34,369 nt of DNA, taken from contig JAEZHS010000051.1 in assembly GCA_023436825.1 (NCBI GenBank), forward strand, positions 1 to 34,369, written 5' to 3'. Numbering within the stretch: the stretch's first letter is position 1; every line of letters begins with the position of its first letter. Source of the DNA: Pseudomonadota bacterium (GTDB lineage Bacteria > Pseudomonadota > Alphaproteobacteria > Reyranellales > Reyranellaceae). Under the pieces are notes generated by a model, which did no database searches, was not told where the DNA came from, and saw nothing but the letters and a program-made list of their open reading frames with translations. The position numbers were made by a program, and so were the translations under genes. Of this stretch, positions 7,932 through 15,486 are shown piece after piece.

Positions 7932-8903
7932 TTAGAGGACCTGATTGCGCAGGCTGGATTTCTCGTCCCGCCACAGCCGCTCGAGGTTCTCCATCAGGAT
8001 GTCGAGCACGTTGTCCTCGTAGGCCCGCGTCTCGCCCGCCGTATGCGGCGTGACGAAGACGTTGGGCAGGGTCCAGAGCGGCGAGCTGGCCGGCAGCGGC
8101 TCCTCGGCGGTGACGTCGATTCCCGCCGCCCAGATCCGGTTGTTCTTCATGGTGTCGATCAGGGCGGCCTCGTCGGCCACCTTGCCGCGCGCCGCGTTAA
8201 CGAACACCGACGAGGGCTTCATCGCCTTGAAGGCCGCCGCACTCATCAGTCCGGTGGTCTCAGGCGTGAGCGCGCAGGTCAGCGCCACGATGTCGGCCTG
8301 CGGCACCAGCTTCACCAGGTCGCCCATGCCGTGGATCGAATCGGCGCCGTTCTCTCCCTGCGAGGGATCGCGGCGGATGCCGATCACCTTCATGCCGAAG
8401 GCCTTCGCCAGCAAGGCGAGATGACTGCCGATGCGGCCCATGCCGACGATCAGCAGCGTCTTGCCGCCCAGCTCGTCCTCACGCTGCGTCAGGTCGCCCA
8501 GCATGCCGCGCCACATCTTGCGATGCTGGTTGTCGCGCGCCTCGGGCAGGCGCCGGTACAGCGCCAGGATCAAGGCGATCGCGTGCTCGGCCACGGCACG
8601 GGCATTGACGCCGGCGGCGCTGGCCAGCCGCACGCCCTTGGCGCCGAGCTGTTCCTTGGAATACTGGTCCATGCCCGAGCTGATCGACTGGATGAACTTC
8701 AGCTTGGAGGCGTGAGGAATCAGGTCGTTCTTCCACATGCCCGAGGCCACCACGATGTCCGCCTCGCCGATGCGCTTCACCAGGTCGTCGTAGGCCCAAA
8801 CCTGGAAGTTCTTGATGCCGGTCTTTCGCAGATCGAAGCGCGCCTGCATCTGGTACGCGGCGTGGGCGAAGCAGATCGTCAGATTTTCCTTGGACGGAAA
8901 CAT
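7932..8903 (-). CDS. NAD-dependent D-2-hydroxyacid dehydrogenase
   Basis: A 323-residue member of the D-isomer-specific 2-hydroxyacid dehydrogenase family, which interconverts 2-keto acids and D-2-hydroxy acids with NAD(P)H. The Rossmann motif GMGRIG lies at 154-159. The catalytic set is Arg239 (NAARGKV), Glu268 (GIDVTAEEP) and His287 (VTPHTAG). I start it at 8903 (MFPSKENLTI), preceded by AGGAG eleven bases upstream; longer in-frame starts would run into the preceding ATPase gene. It is the last gene of the amino-acid uptake/oxidase operon, 16 bases after the ATPase gene. This suggests it reduces the 2-keto acid made by the oxidase, or oxidises an imported hydroxy acid; that role is inference. 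Confidence 0.92.
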   Translation of the reverse strand: MFPSKENLTICFAHAAYQMQARFDLRKTGIKNFQVWAYDDLVKRIGEADIVVASGMWKNDLIPHASKLKFIQSISSGMDQYSKEQLGAKGVRLASAAGVNARAVAEHAIALILALYRRLPEARDNQHRKMWRGMLGDLTQREDELGGKTLLIVGMGRIGSHLALLAKAFGMKVIGIRRDPSQGENGADSIHGMGDLVKLVPQADIVALTCALTPETTGLMSAAAFKAMKPSSVFVNAARGKVADEAALIDTMKNNRIWAAGIDVTAEEPLPASSPLWTLPNVFVTPHTAGETRAYEDNVLDILMENLERLWRDEKSSLRNQVL

Positions 8904-8919
8904 TTCTTGGAAAACTCCT

Positions 8920-9708
8920 CTAACTCCTGCGCTCGCCGATGGTGCTGTGGAAGCGCGACAGGAACGATGCGGTACGCGGGTTCTTGGGCCGGAGCAAGAC
9001 TTCTTCCGCCCGCCCCTGCTCGACCACCTGGCCAGCATCCATGACGACCACCTGGTCGGCGACGTCGCGGGCGAAGGCCATCTCGTGCGTCACCACGATC
9101 ATGGTCGTGCCGTCGGTGGCGAGCTGCTTCATGACGTCCAGCACCTCGCCGACCAGCTCGGGGTCGAGCGCCGACGTCACCTCGTCGAACAGCATGATCT
9201 CCGGCGCCATCGCCATGGCCCGCGCGATGGCGACACGTTGCTGCTGGCCGCCCGACAGGTTGCGCGGAAAGCGGTCGGTGAAGGCTGCGAGTCCGACCTT
9301 GGCCAGAAGATCGCGGGCGACGGTCTCGGCCTCGGGCTTGGCCAGCTTCTTCACGATGACCGGGCCCGACATCACGTTCTGCAGCGCCGTCATATGCGGG
9401 AAGAGATCGAACTGCTGGAACACCATGCCGATGCGCTCGCGGAAGCGCGCCAGGTCGCGGCCGTGCGGCATCGAATGCTTGGCACTGAAGTCGATGCGCC
9501 GGTCGCCGACCTGGAGCGTGCCGGCCGACGGCTCCTCGAGCAGATTGATGCAGCGCAGGAAGGTGGACTTGCCGCAGCCCGACGGGCCGATCACGACGAC
9601 GACCTGACCGCGGTCGACCTCGAGCGACACGCCGCGCACCGCCTCGACCGTGCCGTAGCTCTTGCGCAGCCCCTCGGCCTTGACCATCACCTCGCTGCTA
9701 CTGGTCAA
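8920..9708 (-). CDS. Polar amino-acid ABC transporter ATP-binding protein (GlnQ/HisP type)
   Basis: A 262-residue ABC ATPase. The Walker A motif is GPSGCGKST, the Q-loop lies in FQQFDLFPHMTALQNV, the signature is LSGGQQQR, and Walker B with D-loop is IMLFDEVTSALDPE (Val where Pro is commoner), followed by the H-loop VVTHEM. This is the polar amino-acid family. The start is a TTG at 9708 placed six bases after GGAGG, inside the end of the permease gene (11-base overlap); ATG at 9687 is the alternative but lacks a well-spaced site. It energises the permease encoded immediately upstream. Confidence 0.95.
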   Translation of the reverse strand: MTSSSEVMVKAEGLRKSYGTVEAVRGVSLEVDRGQVVVVIGPSGCGKSTFLRCINLLEEPSAGTLQVGDRRIDFSAKHSMPHGRDLARFRERIGMVFQQFDLFPHMTALQNVMSGPVIVKKLAKPEAETVARDLLAKVGLAAFTDRFPRNLSGGQQQRVAIARAMAMAPEIMLFDEVTSALDPELVGEVLDVMKQLATDGTTMIVVTHEMAFARDVADQVVVMDAGQVVEQGRAEEVLLRPKNPRTASFLSRFHSTIGERRS

Positions 9709-10369
9709 CGCGCGCCTCCAGGCGGGCGGCCCACAAGGTCAGTGGGTAGAGGATGACGAAATAGGCGATGGCGACGCTGGTATAGACTTCCAGCGGCCGG
9801 AAGGTGTCGGAGACGATGATCGAGCCGGTGTACATGAGGTCGGGGATCGCCACGACGTAGAGCAGCGAGGTGTTCTTGAGCTGGATGATCGACTGGTTGA
9901 CGAACGGCGGCACCATGCGCTTGGTGGCCTGCGGCAGGATGATGTGGCGCATCAGCTCACCGCCGGTCATGCCGAGCGCGCGCGACGCCTGCCATTGGCC
10001 CTTGTCGATCGAGATGATGCCGCCGCGGAAGATCTCGGTGGCGAAGGCGCCCATGTAGAGGGTGAGGCCGAGGCCGGCGGCGAACCAGTCCGGCAGCTCG
10101 ACCTGCAGCACGATGGGCAGCGCGTAGAAGAACCAGACGATCTGCACCAGGAGCGGCGTGCAGCGGAAGATTTCGACGTAGTAGTGGACGGGCAATGTCA
10201 CCCAGCGGCTGCGCACCAGCAGCAGCAGGCCGCAGATCACGCCGATGATCATGCCGCCGACCACGGTTCCCACGGAGTAGGCGAGCGTGACGCCGAGCCC
10301 CTTCGCCCACAGGTGGGTGTAGCTGAGGACGAGCCCGAAATCCCACTTGTAGGCGGCGGCGAGGATCAT
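9698..10369 (-). CDS. Amino-acid ABC transporter permease (HisM/GlnP type)
   Basis: A 223-residue inner-membrane permease of the polar amino-acid family. Hydrophobic segments alternate through the chain (GVTLAYSVGTVVGGMIIGVI, then QIVWFFYALPIVL and others). The cytoplasmic EAA-type loop is seen as SRALGMTGGELMRHIILPQA. The ATG at 10369 lies one base after the stop of the oxidase gene (TGA-C-ATG), so translation is coupled. Only one permease gene is present, whereas many relatives have two; it probably works as a homodimer. Confidence 0.94.
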   Translation of the reverse strand: MILAAAYKWDFGLVLSYTHLWAKGLGVTLAYSVGTVVGGMIIGVICGLLLLVRSRWVTLPVHYYVEIFRCTPLLVQIVWFFYALPIVLQVELPDWFAAGLGLTLYMGAFATEIFRGGIISIDKGQWQASRALGMTGGELMRHIILPQATKRMVPPFVNQSIIQLKNTSLLYVVAIPDLMYTGSIIVSDTFRPLEVYTSVAIAYFVILYPLTLWAARLEARVDQ

Positions 10370-10370
10370 G

Positions 10371-11609
10371 TCAGAACCGGTCGGGACGGAACGGCGCCAG
10401 GTCCACCGTCGTCGGCTTGCCGGTTGCAAGTTCAGCAACGAGCTTGCCGGTGATGCCTGCCATGGTGAGACCGAGATGGTCGTGGCCGAAGGCCAAGAAC
10501 ACGTTCTTGTGGCGCGGTGAGCGGCCGATCACCGGCTTGGAATCGGGATGCGAGGGCCTGGGGCCCATCCACTTCGAGGCTGGCTCGCCCTTCAACCCGG
10601 GCACCAGTTCCTTGGCGTGCCGCGCGATCATGTCGGCGATGCGCATGTCGGGCGGTGCGTCGGGCGCTGCGAACTCGGCGACGCCGGTGGCGCGGATGCC
10701 TTCGTGCATGTGCGCCAGCGAGACGCTGCGATCGGCCGACACCAGAGCGCGCCTGAGCCCGAAGTCCTGGGCGGCAAACATCACATGATAGCCGCGCTCG
10801 GCTTCCAGCGGCACCGACGTGCCGAGCTGCTGGGCGAGCGGCCGCGACCACACGCCGGCCGCCAGCACGACGGTCTCGACATCGAGCGGGCCGCGATCGG
10901 TGACGATCTTCGTCGGGCCCTCGCCGCCGATCTCGAAGCCCCGCACCTCGGCGTTGACGATCTCGCCGCCGCGGCGGACGAAGTCCTTGGCCAGCGAATC
11001 GCACAGCCGCCACGGATCGATGGTGCGATTGACATCGGGCAACGACACGGCCTTGACGATCTTCTTCGACAGCGCCGGCTCCATCTGGCGCGCCTCGTTG
11101 CCGTCGAGGATGTCCATGTGCACGCCATGGCGCCGCCGCAGGTCGAGGGCGTAGGCGGCGCCCTGGAACGCCTCCTCGCTCTCGAACAGCATCATCAGGC
11201 CGTCATCCTTCACCCACTGCTTGGCATCCGACCCTTCGATCAGGGGCGCGTAGCCGGCGTGCGTGTGCACCAGCAGCGAGTTGCGCGCGGCGGCGATCTC
11301 CTCGACGCGTGACGGCCGCGCCGCTGCGATGAAGCGCAAGAACCAGGGCAGCGCGCTCGGCACGTGACTCCAGCGCAGCTTCAACGGCGACGTGGAGTCG
11401 AACAGCATCTTGGGCACCTTCTTCAGCACGCCCGGCATGGCGAAGGGCACGCAGGAGGCGGTGCCGAAGCTGCCGGAGTTGCCGAAGGAGGCCTTCATGC
11501 CCGGCTCGCCTTTCTCGACGAGCCGGACCTTGAAGCCTTCGCGCTGCAGATGAAGCGCACAACAGACGCCGACGATGCCGGCGCCTATCACGGTAACGGA
11601 CTTGGCCAT
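10371..11609 (-). CDS. FAD-dependent D-amino-acid dehydrogenase/oxidase (DadA-like)
   Basis: A 412-residue DAO-superfamily flavoprotein. The N-terminal dinucleotide-binding motif is VTVIGAGIVGVCCALHLQRE, and the C-terminal FAD-contact region reads HDHLGLTMAGITGKLVAEL. Length and the segment SRPLAQQLGTSVPLEAERGY match DadA-type D-amino-acid dehydrogenases, which deaminate D-amino acids to 2-keto acids and pass electrons to the respiratory chain or O2. The start at 11609 (MAKSVTVIG) is 13 bases after the binding-protein stop, with only a weak ribosome site. Its place inside an amino-acid ABC operon implies that the imported ligand is its substrate. A hydroxyproline- or opine-type amine substrate is an alternative. 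Confidence 0.9.
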   Translation of the reverse strand: MAKSVTVIGAGIVGVCCALHLQREGFKVRLVEKGEPGMKASFGNSGSFGTASCVPFAMPGVLKKVPKMLFDSTSPLKLRWSHVPSALPWFLRFIAAARPSRVEEIAAARNSLLVHTHAGYAPLIEGSDAKQWVKDDGLMMLFESEEAFQGAAYALDLRRRHGVHMDILDGNEARQMEPALSKKIVKAVSLPDVNRTIDPWRLCDSLAKDFVRRGGEIVNAEVRGFEIGGEGPTKIVTDRGPLDVETVVLAAGVWSRPLAQQLGTSVPLEAERGYHVMFAAQDFGLRRALVSADRSVSLAHMHEGIRATGVAEFAAPDAPPDMRIADMIARHAKELVPGLKGEPASKWMGPRPSHPDSKPVIGRSPRHKNVFLAFGHDHLGLTMAGITGKLVAELATGKPTTVDLAPFRPDRF

Positions 11610-11622
11610 CAGGACGGGGCCA

Positions 11623-12471
11623 TCAGTTCGGCTGGAACGAGACGGTTGACGGGATCTCCAGGCCTTCACGCTGCAGCGCCGCCTTCATGCGCGCCTCGTT
11701 ATGGCCCAGCAGGATGTTCCACTCCGCCCAGCGGTTTAAAAACTTCTGCCAGCGCTGGTCGTCCTCCAGGCGCAGGCCGATATAGCCCGGCAGCGCCACG
11801 CGCGGCGTCGGATTGACGAAGTCGCCCAGCCCCGGGTTCTTCGCCTTGGCGACCATCGAGTTCAGCACCGTCGTGGTGAAGGCATCGGCGCGTCCCGACG
11901 ATACGGCAAGCGCGATCTCCGCCGCCGATTTGAACTCCACGCGCGTCGCCTTGGGCGCCATCTTGCGCAGCAGCAGCTCGTCGGAGGTGCCGGTCATCAC
12001 GGCGACCTTGACGCCCTCCTTGTTGTAGTCGGCCCATACCTTGCCGTTGAACTTCGGGTTGTTCACCGTCACCCATTCGATCCAGTAGATCGGGCCCGCG
12101 AAGTCGATGGCGGTGGCGCGCAAGGGTGTCGCCTGCAGCGCGAAGTTCATGTCGACCTTGCCCGACTGCAACGACAGCACGGACTCGCCGAAGCCGCCGA
12201 CCTCGACCGGCACGAACTTGACCTTGAGCTCGTTGGCGATGTCCTTGCCCATGTCGACCATGGCGCCGACCCATTCGCCGCTCGCCTTGTCGCGCATGAA
12301 GTAGGGTGAGTACTCGAAGATTCCCATGCGCACCTGGCCGGTGCGCTTGATCAGGTCCCAGGTCGATTCGTTCTTGGGCTGCGCCCGCGCCGGCGCCGAA
12401 ACAGCGGCGGCGGTGACGGCAGCAGCAGCAATGGCAGTCGCGGAAGCGACATCACGACGGCGGATCCCCAT
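11623..12471 (-). CDS. Periplasmic amino-acid-binding protein of the ABC operon, Tat-type signal
   Basis: A 282-residue family 3 solute-binding protein and first gene of the five-gene operon. The N-terminus MGIRRRDVASATAIAAAA has the Arg-Arg then hydrophobic pattern of a twin-arginine signal, cleaved near APARA|QPK. The mature protein carries VRMGIFEYSPYFMRDK, then VGAMVDMGKDIANEL and MNFALQATPLRATAIDFAGP. The start at 12471 has AGGAG seven bases upstream; an in-frame start at 12585 would destroy the signal peptide. The ligand is probably an amino acid, consistent with the neighbouring DadA-like enzyme, but it cannot be named. Confidence 0.92.
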   Translation of the reverse strand: MGIRRRDVASATAIAAAAVTAAAVSAPARAQPKNESTWDLIKRTGQVRMGIFEYSPYFMRDKASGEWVGAMVDMGKDIANELKVKFVPVEVGGFGESVLSLQSGKVDMNFALQATPLRATAIDFAGPIYWIEWVTVNNPKFNGKVWADYNKEGVKVAVMTGTSDELLLRKMAPKATRVEFKSAAEIALAVSSGRADAFTTTVLNSMVAKAKNPGLGDFVNPTPRVALPGYIGLRLEDDQRWQKFLNRWAEWNILLGHNEARMKAALQREGLEIPSTVSFQPN

Positions 12472-12555
12472 ATCCCTTCTCCTCTCAGCCGTTGTTCGTC
12501 TTGCTTGGACCGATCTTCGCCGGTTCTGACACTCGAGGAGGCAAACGCGCGGCAA

Positions 12556-12585
12556 AAGTCTGGTGTCGGCTTCGGCGCGCGTCAA
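12556..12585 (-). promoter_or_regulatory. Weak candidate promoter of the amino-acid uptake operon
   Basis: On the minus strand TTGACG (12585-12580) is followed after 18 bases by AGACTT (12561-12556), about 85 bases before the binding-protein start. The -35 is good and the -10 poor. This is the best candidate in the 162-base gap between the operon and the enolase-superfamily gene. Confidence 0.3.
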
Positions 12586-12633
12586 GCATCCCGCGGTTGA
12601 GGCCCATGCACGATGTGCGCCAAGGAACCAATG

Positions 12634-13758
12634 TCACGTCAGGGTTTCGACCGCATAGTGCTTCACGCGATCCTCGTCGACCGCGATGCCGAGACCGGGC
12701 GTGCGCGGCACGATCACGCGTCCGTTCTCGATGGGGAACGGCTCGGCCAGCAGGTCGCGCTCGAGGAAGTACTTGGCCTGATAGAACTCGCAGCCCAGCG
12801 AAATGTTGGGCGTGGCCGCGATCACATGCGTACCCGCGAGATGGGCAATGCCGGTCTCGAACATGTCGCCGCCGTAGCAGGCGATGCCGGCGGCCTCGCA
12901 GATCGCCGCCACCTTGCGGCCGGCCAGCATGCCGCCGTGCTTCATGATCTTGATGCTCACGAGGTCGGCCATGCGCTGCGACGCGACCAGCAAGGCATCA
13001 GTCGGGGTGAATACGCTCTCGTCAGCCAGCACCGGCGTGTCAAGCGCGCGGGTGATCTCGGTCAGGGCCGCACGATGATGGCCCGGCACCGGTTGCTCGA
13101 TGAAGGTCGGCTTGAAGGCCTCGACATCGCGTAGCTGGCGGATGGCGTCGTGCGTGACCATGCCCTGGTTGTAGTCGATGCGCAGGTCGGCATCGGCCGG
13201 CAGCTCCTTGCGGAAGCGCTCCATGCGCTCGAGGTCGGCGGCATGGCCTGCGAAGCCGGTCTTCATCTTGAACAAGCGCAGGCCTTCGCCGTAGAGCCGC
13301 TTCACCATCTCCATGTCGCGATCGACGTCGGGATCGGCGACGGAGAACGACAAGGGAATGTCGTCGCGGCAGCGGCCGCCCAGAAGCTCGGCGACCGGCA
13401 GGGCGGAAGCCTGGCCGACGATGTCGAACAGCGCCATCTCCATCGCCGCCTTGGCTTCGGGATGGCCGACGACGGCGTGATCGGCGTCGTGCATGAGCTG
13501 TTCTACGCGGAACGGATCGGCGCCGATCAGGACGGGCCGAAGGTAGACGTTGAGCGCGGCGGCATTGGCCTCGATGGTGCCGGTGAACACCGCCCAGGGC
13601 GCCGCGTCGCCCCAGCCGGTGATGCCGGCGTCGGTTTCGAGCTTCAGAATGGCGTTCTTCACTGAGCCCGCGACGTCGCCCGAGCCGTGGCGGCGCATCA
13701 GGCGCACCGGGATATCGGTGATGTAGACCGTCGCCGCCGTTATCTTGATCTGCTTCAT
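12634..13758 (-). CDS. Mandelate racemase/muconate-lactonizing enzyme (enolase superfamily)
   Basis: A 374-residue enolase-superfamily enzyme. Catalytic positions are visible: the KxK motif FKMKTG (Lys164, Lys166), metal ligands Asp195 (RIDYNQ), Glu221 (FIEQP) and Asp246 (LADESV), and the partner Lys270 (SIKIMKHGG). Lysines on both faces place it in the muconate-lactonizing-enzyme subgroup (cycloisomerases, N-succinylamino-acid racemases, dipeptide epimerases), not among the His-Asp sugar-acid dehydratases. The start at 13758 has GGGGGA four bases upstream. It is divergent from the HpcH/HpaI aldolase with 68 bases between. The true substrate is not evident. Confidence 0.9.
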   Translation of the reverse strand: MKQIKITAATVYITDIPVRLMRRHGSGDVAGSVKNAILKLETDAGITGWGDAAPWAVFTGTIEANAAALNVYLRPVLIGADPFRVEQLMHDADHAVVGHPEAKAAMEMALFDIVGQASALPVAELLGGRCRDDIPLSFSVADPDVDRDMEMVKRLYGEGLRLFKMKTGFAGHAADLERMERFRKELPADADLRIDYNQGMVTHDAIRQLRDVEAFKPTFIEQPVPGHHRAALTEITRALDTPVLADESVFTPTDALLVASQRMADLVSIKIMKHGGMLAGRKVAAICEAAGIACYGGDMFETGIAHLAGTHVIAATPNISLGCEFYQAKYFLERDLLAEPFPIENGRVIVPRTPGLGIAVDEDRVKHYAVETLT

Positions 13759-13826
13759 GCGTTCCCCCGCTTCCCGAGAGCCAGTGTATCGCGCACTATG
13801 CGTGCCAACCATAATGGGGAACCAAC

Positions 13827-14723
13827 ATGCGCCGTAACCTGCTCCGCGAATGCCTGAATGCCGGGAAGCCGACCGTCGGCACCCACATCCTGTCGGCCTG
13901 GCCGACGCTGGTGGAGCTGATCGGCCACTCCAAGCAGTACGACTACGTCGAGTTCACGGCCGAGTACGCGCCCTTCACGATGCACGACCTCGACAATCTC
14001 GGCCGCTCGTTCGAGCTCATGAACATGGCGGGCATGATCAAGATCGAGCAGACGCAGTATACGCACCAGGCGATGCGGGCGATCGGCGCGGGCTTCCAGA
14101 GCGTGCTGTTCGCCGACATACGTTCGGTCGAGGACGCCAGGCTCGCCGTCGACGCGGTGCGCGCCGAGACGACGATGGTGCGCGGCGTACGCGGTCGCGG
14201 GCGGCTCGGCGTCGGCATGCGCCGCGACGTCGGCACGGTGCGCGAGGGCGGCACGCCCGCCTACGTCGACGCCCTGAACGAGGTCGTGATCGCCATCATG
14301 GTCGAGAAGAAGTCGTGCGTAGACGACCTCGACGCCATCCTGTCGGTACCGGGCATCGACATGGTGCAGTTCGGCGCCTCCGACTTCTCCATGAGCATCG
14401 GCAAGACCGGCCAGTACGGCCATCCCGACGTGCTGGCCGCCGAGACCAAGACCATCCAGACCGCGCTCAGGAAGGGCCTGCATCCGCGCGTCGAACTGCG
14501 CGATCCCAGCCAGGCCGGGCGCTATCTCGAGATGGGCGTAAAGCATTTCTGCATCGGCTGGGACGTCCGCATCCTGGCGGACTGGTGGGACACCAAGGGC
14601 GCGGAGATGCGCAAGCTCCTGAGCACCAAGCCGAAGAAGGCCGTGGCGAAGGCTGCACCGGCGTCAGCGCGTGCGAAAGGCAAGGCCAATGGCCGGGGGG
14701 CGGCGCGCGGCAACTACGCCTAG
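13827..14723 (+). CDS. HpcH/HpaI-family aldolase
   Basis: A 298-residue TIM-barrel aldolase of the HpcH/HpaI (class II, metal-dependent 2-keto-3-deoxy acid aldolase / citrate-lyase-like) family. Recognisable blocks are YDYVEFTAEYAPF, the metal-binding region MIKIEQTQ, MVEKKSCVDDLDAILSVPGI, and VQFGASDFSMSIGKTG. Family members cleave or form 4-hydroxy-2-oxo acids with pyruvate. The last 40 residues are a Lys/Ala/Gly-rich basic tail (KPKKAVAKAA and onward) not seen in typical members. GGGGAACCAAC precedes the ATG. Divergent pairing with the enolase-superfamily gene suggests a shared catabolic pathway. The stop codon interleaves with the end of a minus-strand remnant. Confidence 0.9.
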   Translation: MRRNLLRECLNAGKPTVGTHILSAWPTLVELIGHSKQYDYVEFTAEYAPFTMHDLDNLGRSFELMNMAGMIKIEQTQYTHQAMRAIGAGFQSVLFADIRSVEDARLAVDAVRAETTMVRGVRGRGRLGVGMRRDVGTVREGGTPAYVDALNEVVIAIMVEKKSCVDDLDAILSVPGIDMVQFGASDFSMSIGKTGQYGHPDVLAAETKTIQTALRKGLHPRVELRDPSQAGRYLEMGVKHFCIGWDVRILADWWDTKGAEMRKLLSTKPKKAVAKAAPASARAKGKANGRGAARGNYA

Positions 14724-15002
14724 AACAGACCACCTTTGGGGAGACGGAGACAGCAAAGGAGTCGGCCCCGTGTAGTAACGGGCATCCTGGAATGGATCTG
14801 TGATCAGGTCCCCTTTCTTCAACGCGTCATGGATGCGGTCGGCAATTTTGTCGTTGTCCGCCGCGCCCTCGGCCAGTCGACGCCGGACGGCGTTGCATCC
14901 CCAAGCCCCATCGGTGGCCTTTCTCGGGTTAGTTCCGTATAGGCGCGCGTGGTGTTCCGCCTCGTTCCAGTAGCGCTCGAACAGCGTAGTGTATGGATTC
15001 AT
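14720..15002 (-). pseudogene. Unrecognised, probably truncated phage-like protein remnant
   Basis: A minus-strand reading begins MNPYTTLFERYWNEAEHHAR with GGAG seven bases upstream of its ATG, so it looks like a genuine start. About 80 residues of protein-like sequence follow (AVRRRLAEGAADNDKIADRI, then KKGDLITDPFQDARYY). The same frame then runs on, without plausible protein, into the antisense of the aldolase gene. A different frame in the last 30 bases reads LPKGGLF-stop, with the stop at 14722-14720 interleaved with the aldolase stop. I read this as a frameshifted 3' end. I do not recognise the family; the terminase fragments in the similar graveyard at 21.4 kb make a phage origin likely but unproven. 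Confidence 0.45.
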
Positions 15003-15071
15003 CGTTCTTCTCCAAAGTCAGCGGCGGCACAAAGGAGCAGAGTGGCTCCACAAACTTGTCCGCAATCGGCG

Positions 15072-15291
15072 CTACTCACCAAGGCTAACCATTGCTTCGC
15101 GGACCTTCATGATGAGAGCGCGATCAACCATGGTGCATTCGATTGGCTTGAACGTGCTGGGCAAGGCCAGCACCGTCCGGTGCTAGGTACAGCTGGCCTG
15201 GAAGCGCATTGATTTGCTGCACGGCCACAAAGTCACCAAAAGCCAGCTCCGGGAGTGTGGACAATCTGCGATTGTATTGTAGTAAATCCCA
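15072..15291 (-). pseudogene. Short minus-strand coding fragments upstream of the phage-like remnant
   Basis: A 55-codon open stretch (15291-15124) without an ATG includes LAFGDFVAVQQINALPGQLY, which looks like protein rather than noise. It overlaps a 19-codon reading starting MVDRALIMKVREAMVSLGE (15131-15072). The order is the same as, and collinear with, the remnant at 14720-15002. Taken together these look like the worn residue of a minus-strand gene cluster. Neither fragment is recognised. Confidence 0.3.
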
Positions 15292-15486
15292 TTACTCAGG
15301 AGAGTGCTCCGGACTCCGTTTGCAACGCCTTATCATATAACAACTATAGTGCTCTTTGGCAAATACTGATGTTTTCGAAACGCGTAACCCCTGTCAGCAT
15401 TGCATGCATGTTTCCAAGGACCACATTCTCCCGGCCGGTCAGGCCGCGCCGTCCTGCGCTGCCGCCGGCCGAAAGGTCCGAGCCCA
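15292..15486. other. Non-coding gap of low GC before the peptidase gene
   Basis: No gene or RNA is recognisable here. From about 15250 to 15415 the base composition is close to half A+T, much lower in GC than the genes on either side. This fits inserted foreign DNA or a promoter region for the downstream oligopeptidase gene. No convincing promoter pair could be fixed. Confidence 0.4.

Noticed and set aside
13759..13826. CATAAT at 13810-13815 as a -10 for the aldolase gene
   Set aside because: It lies so close to the start that the transcript would begin after the ribosome-binding site, and no -35 fits.
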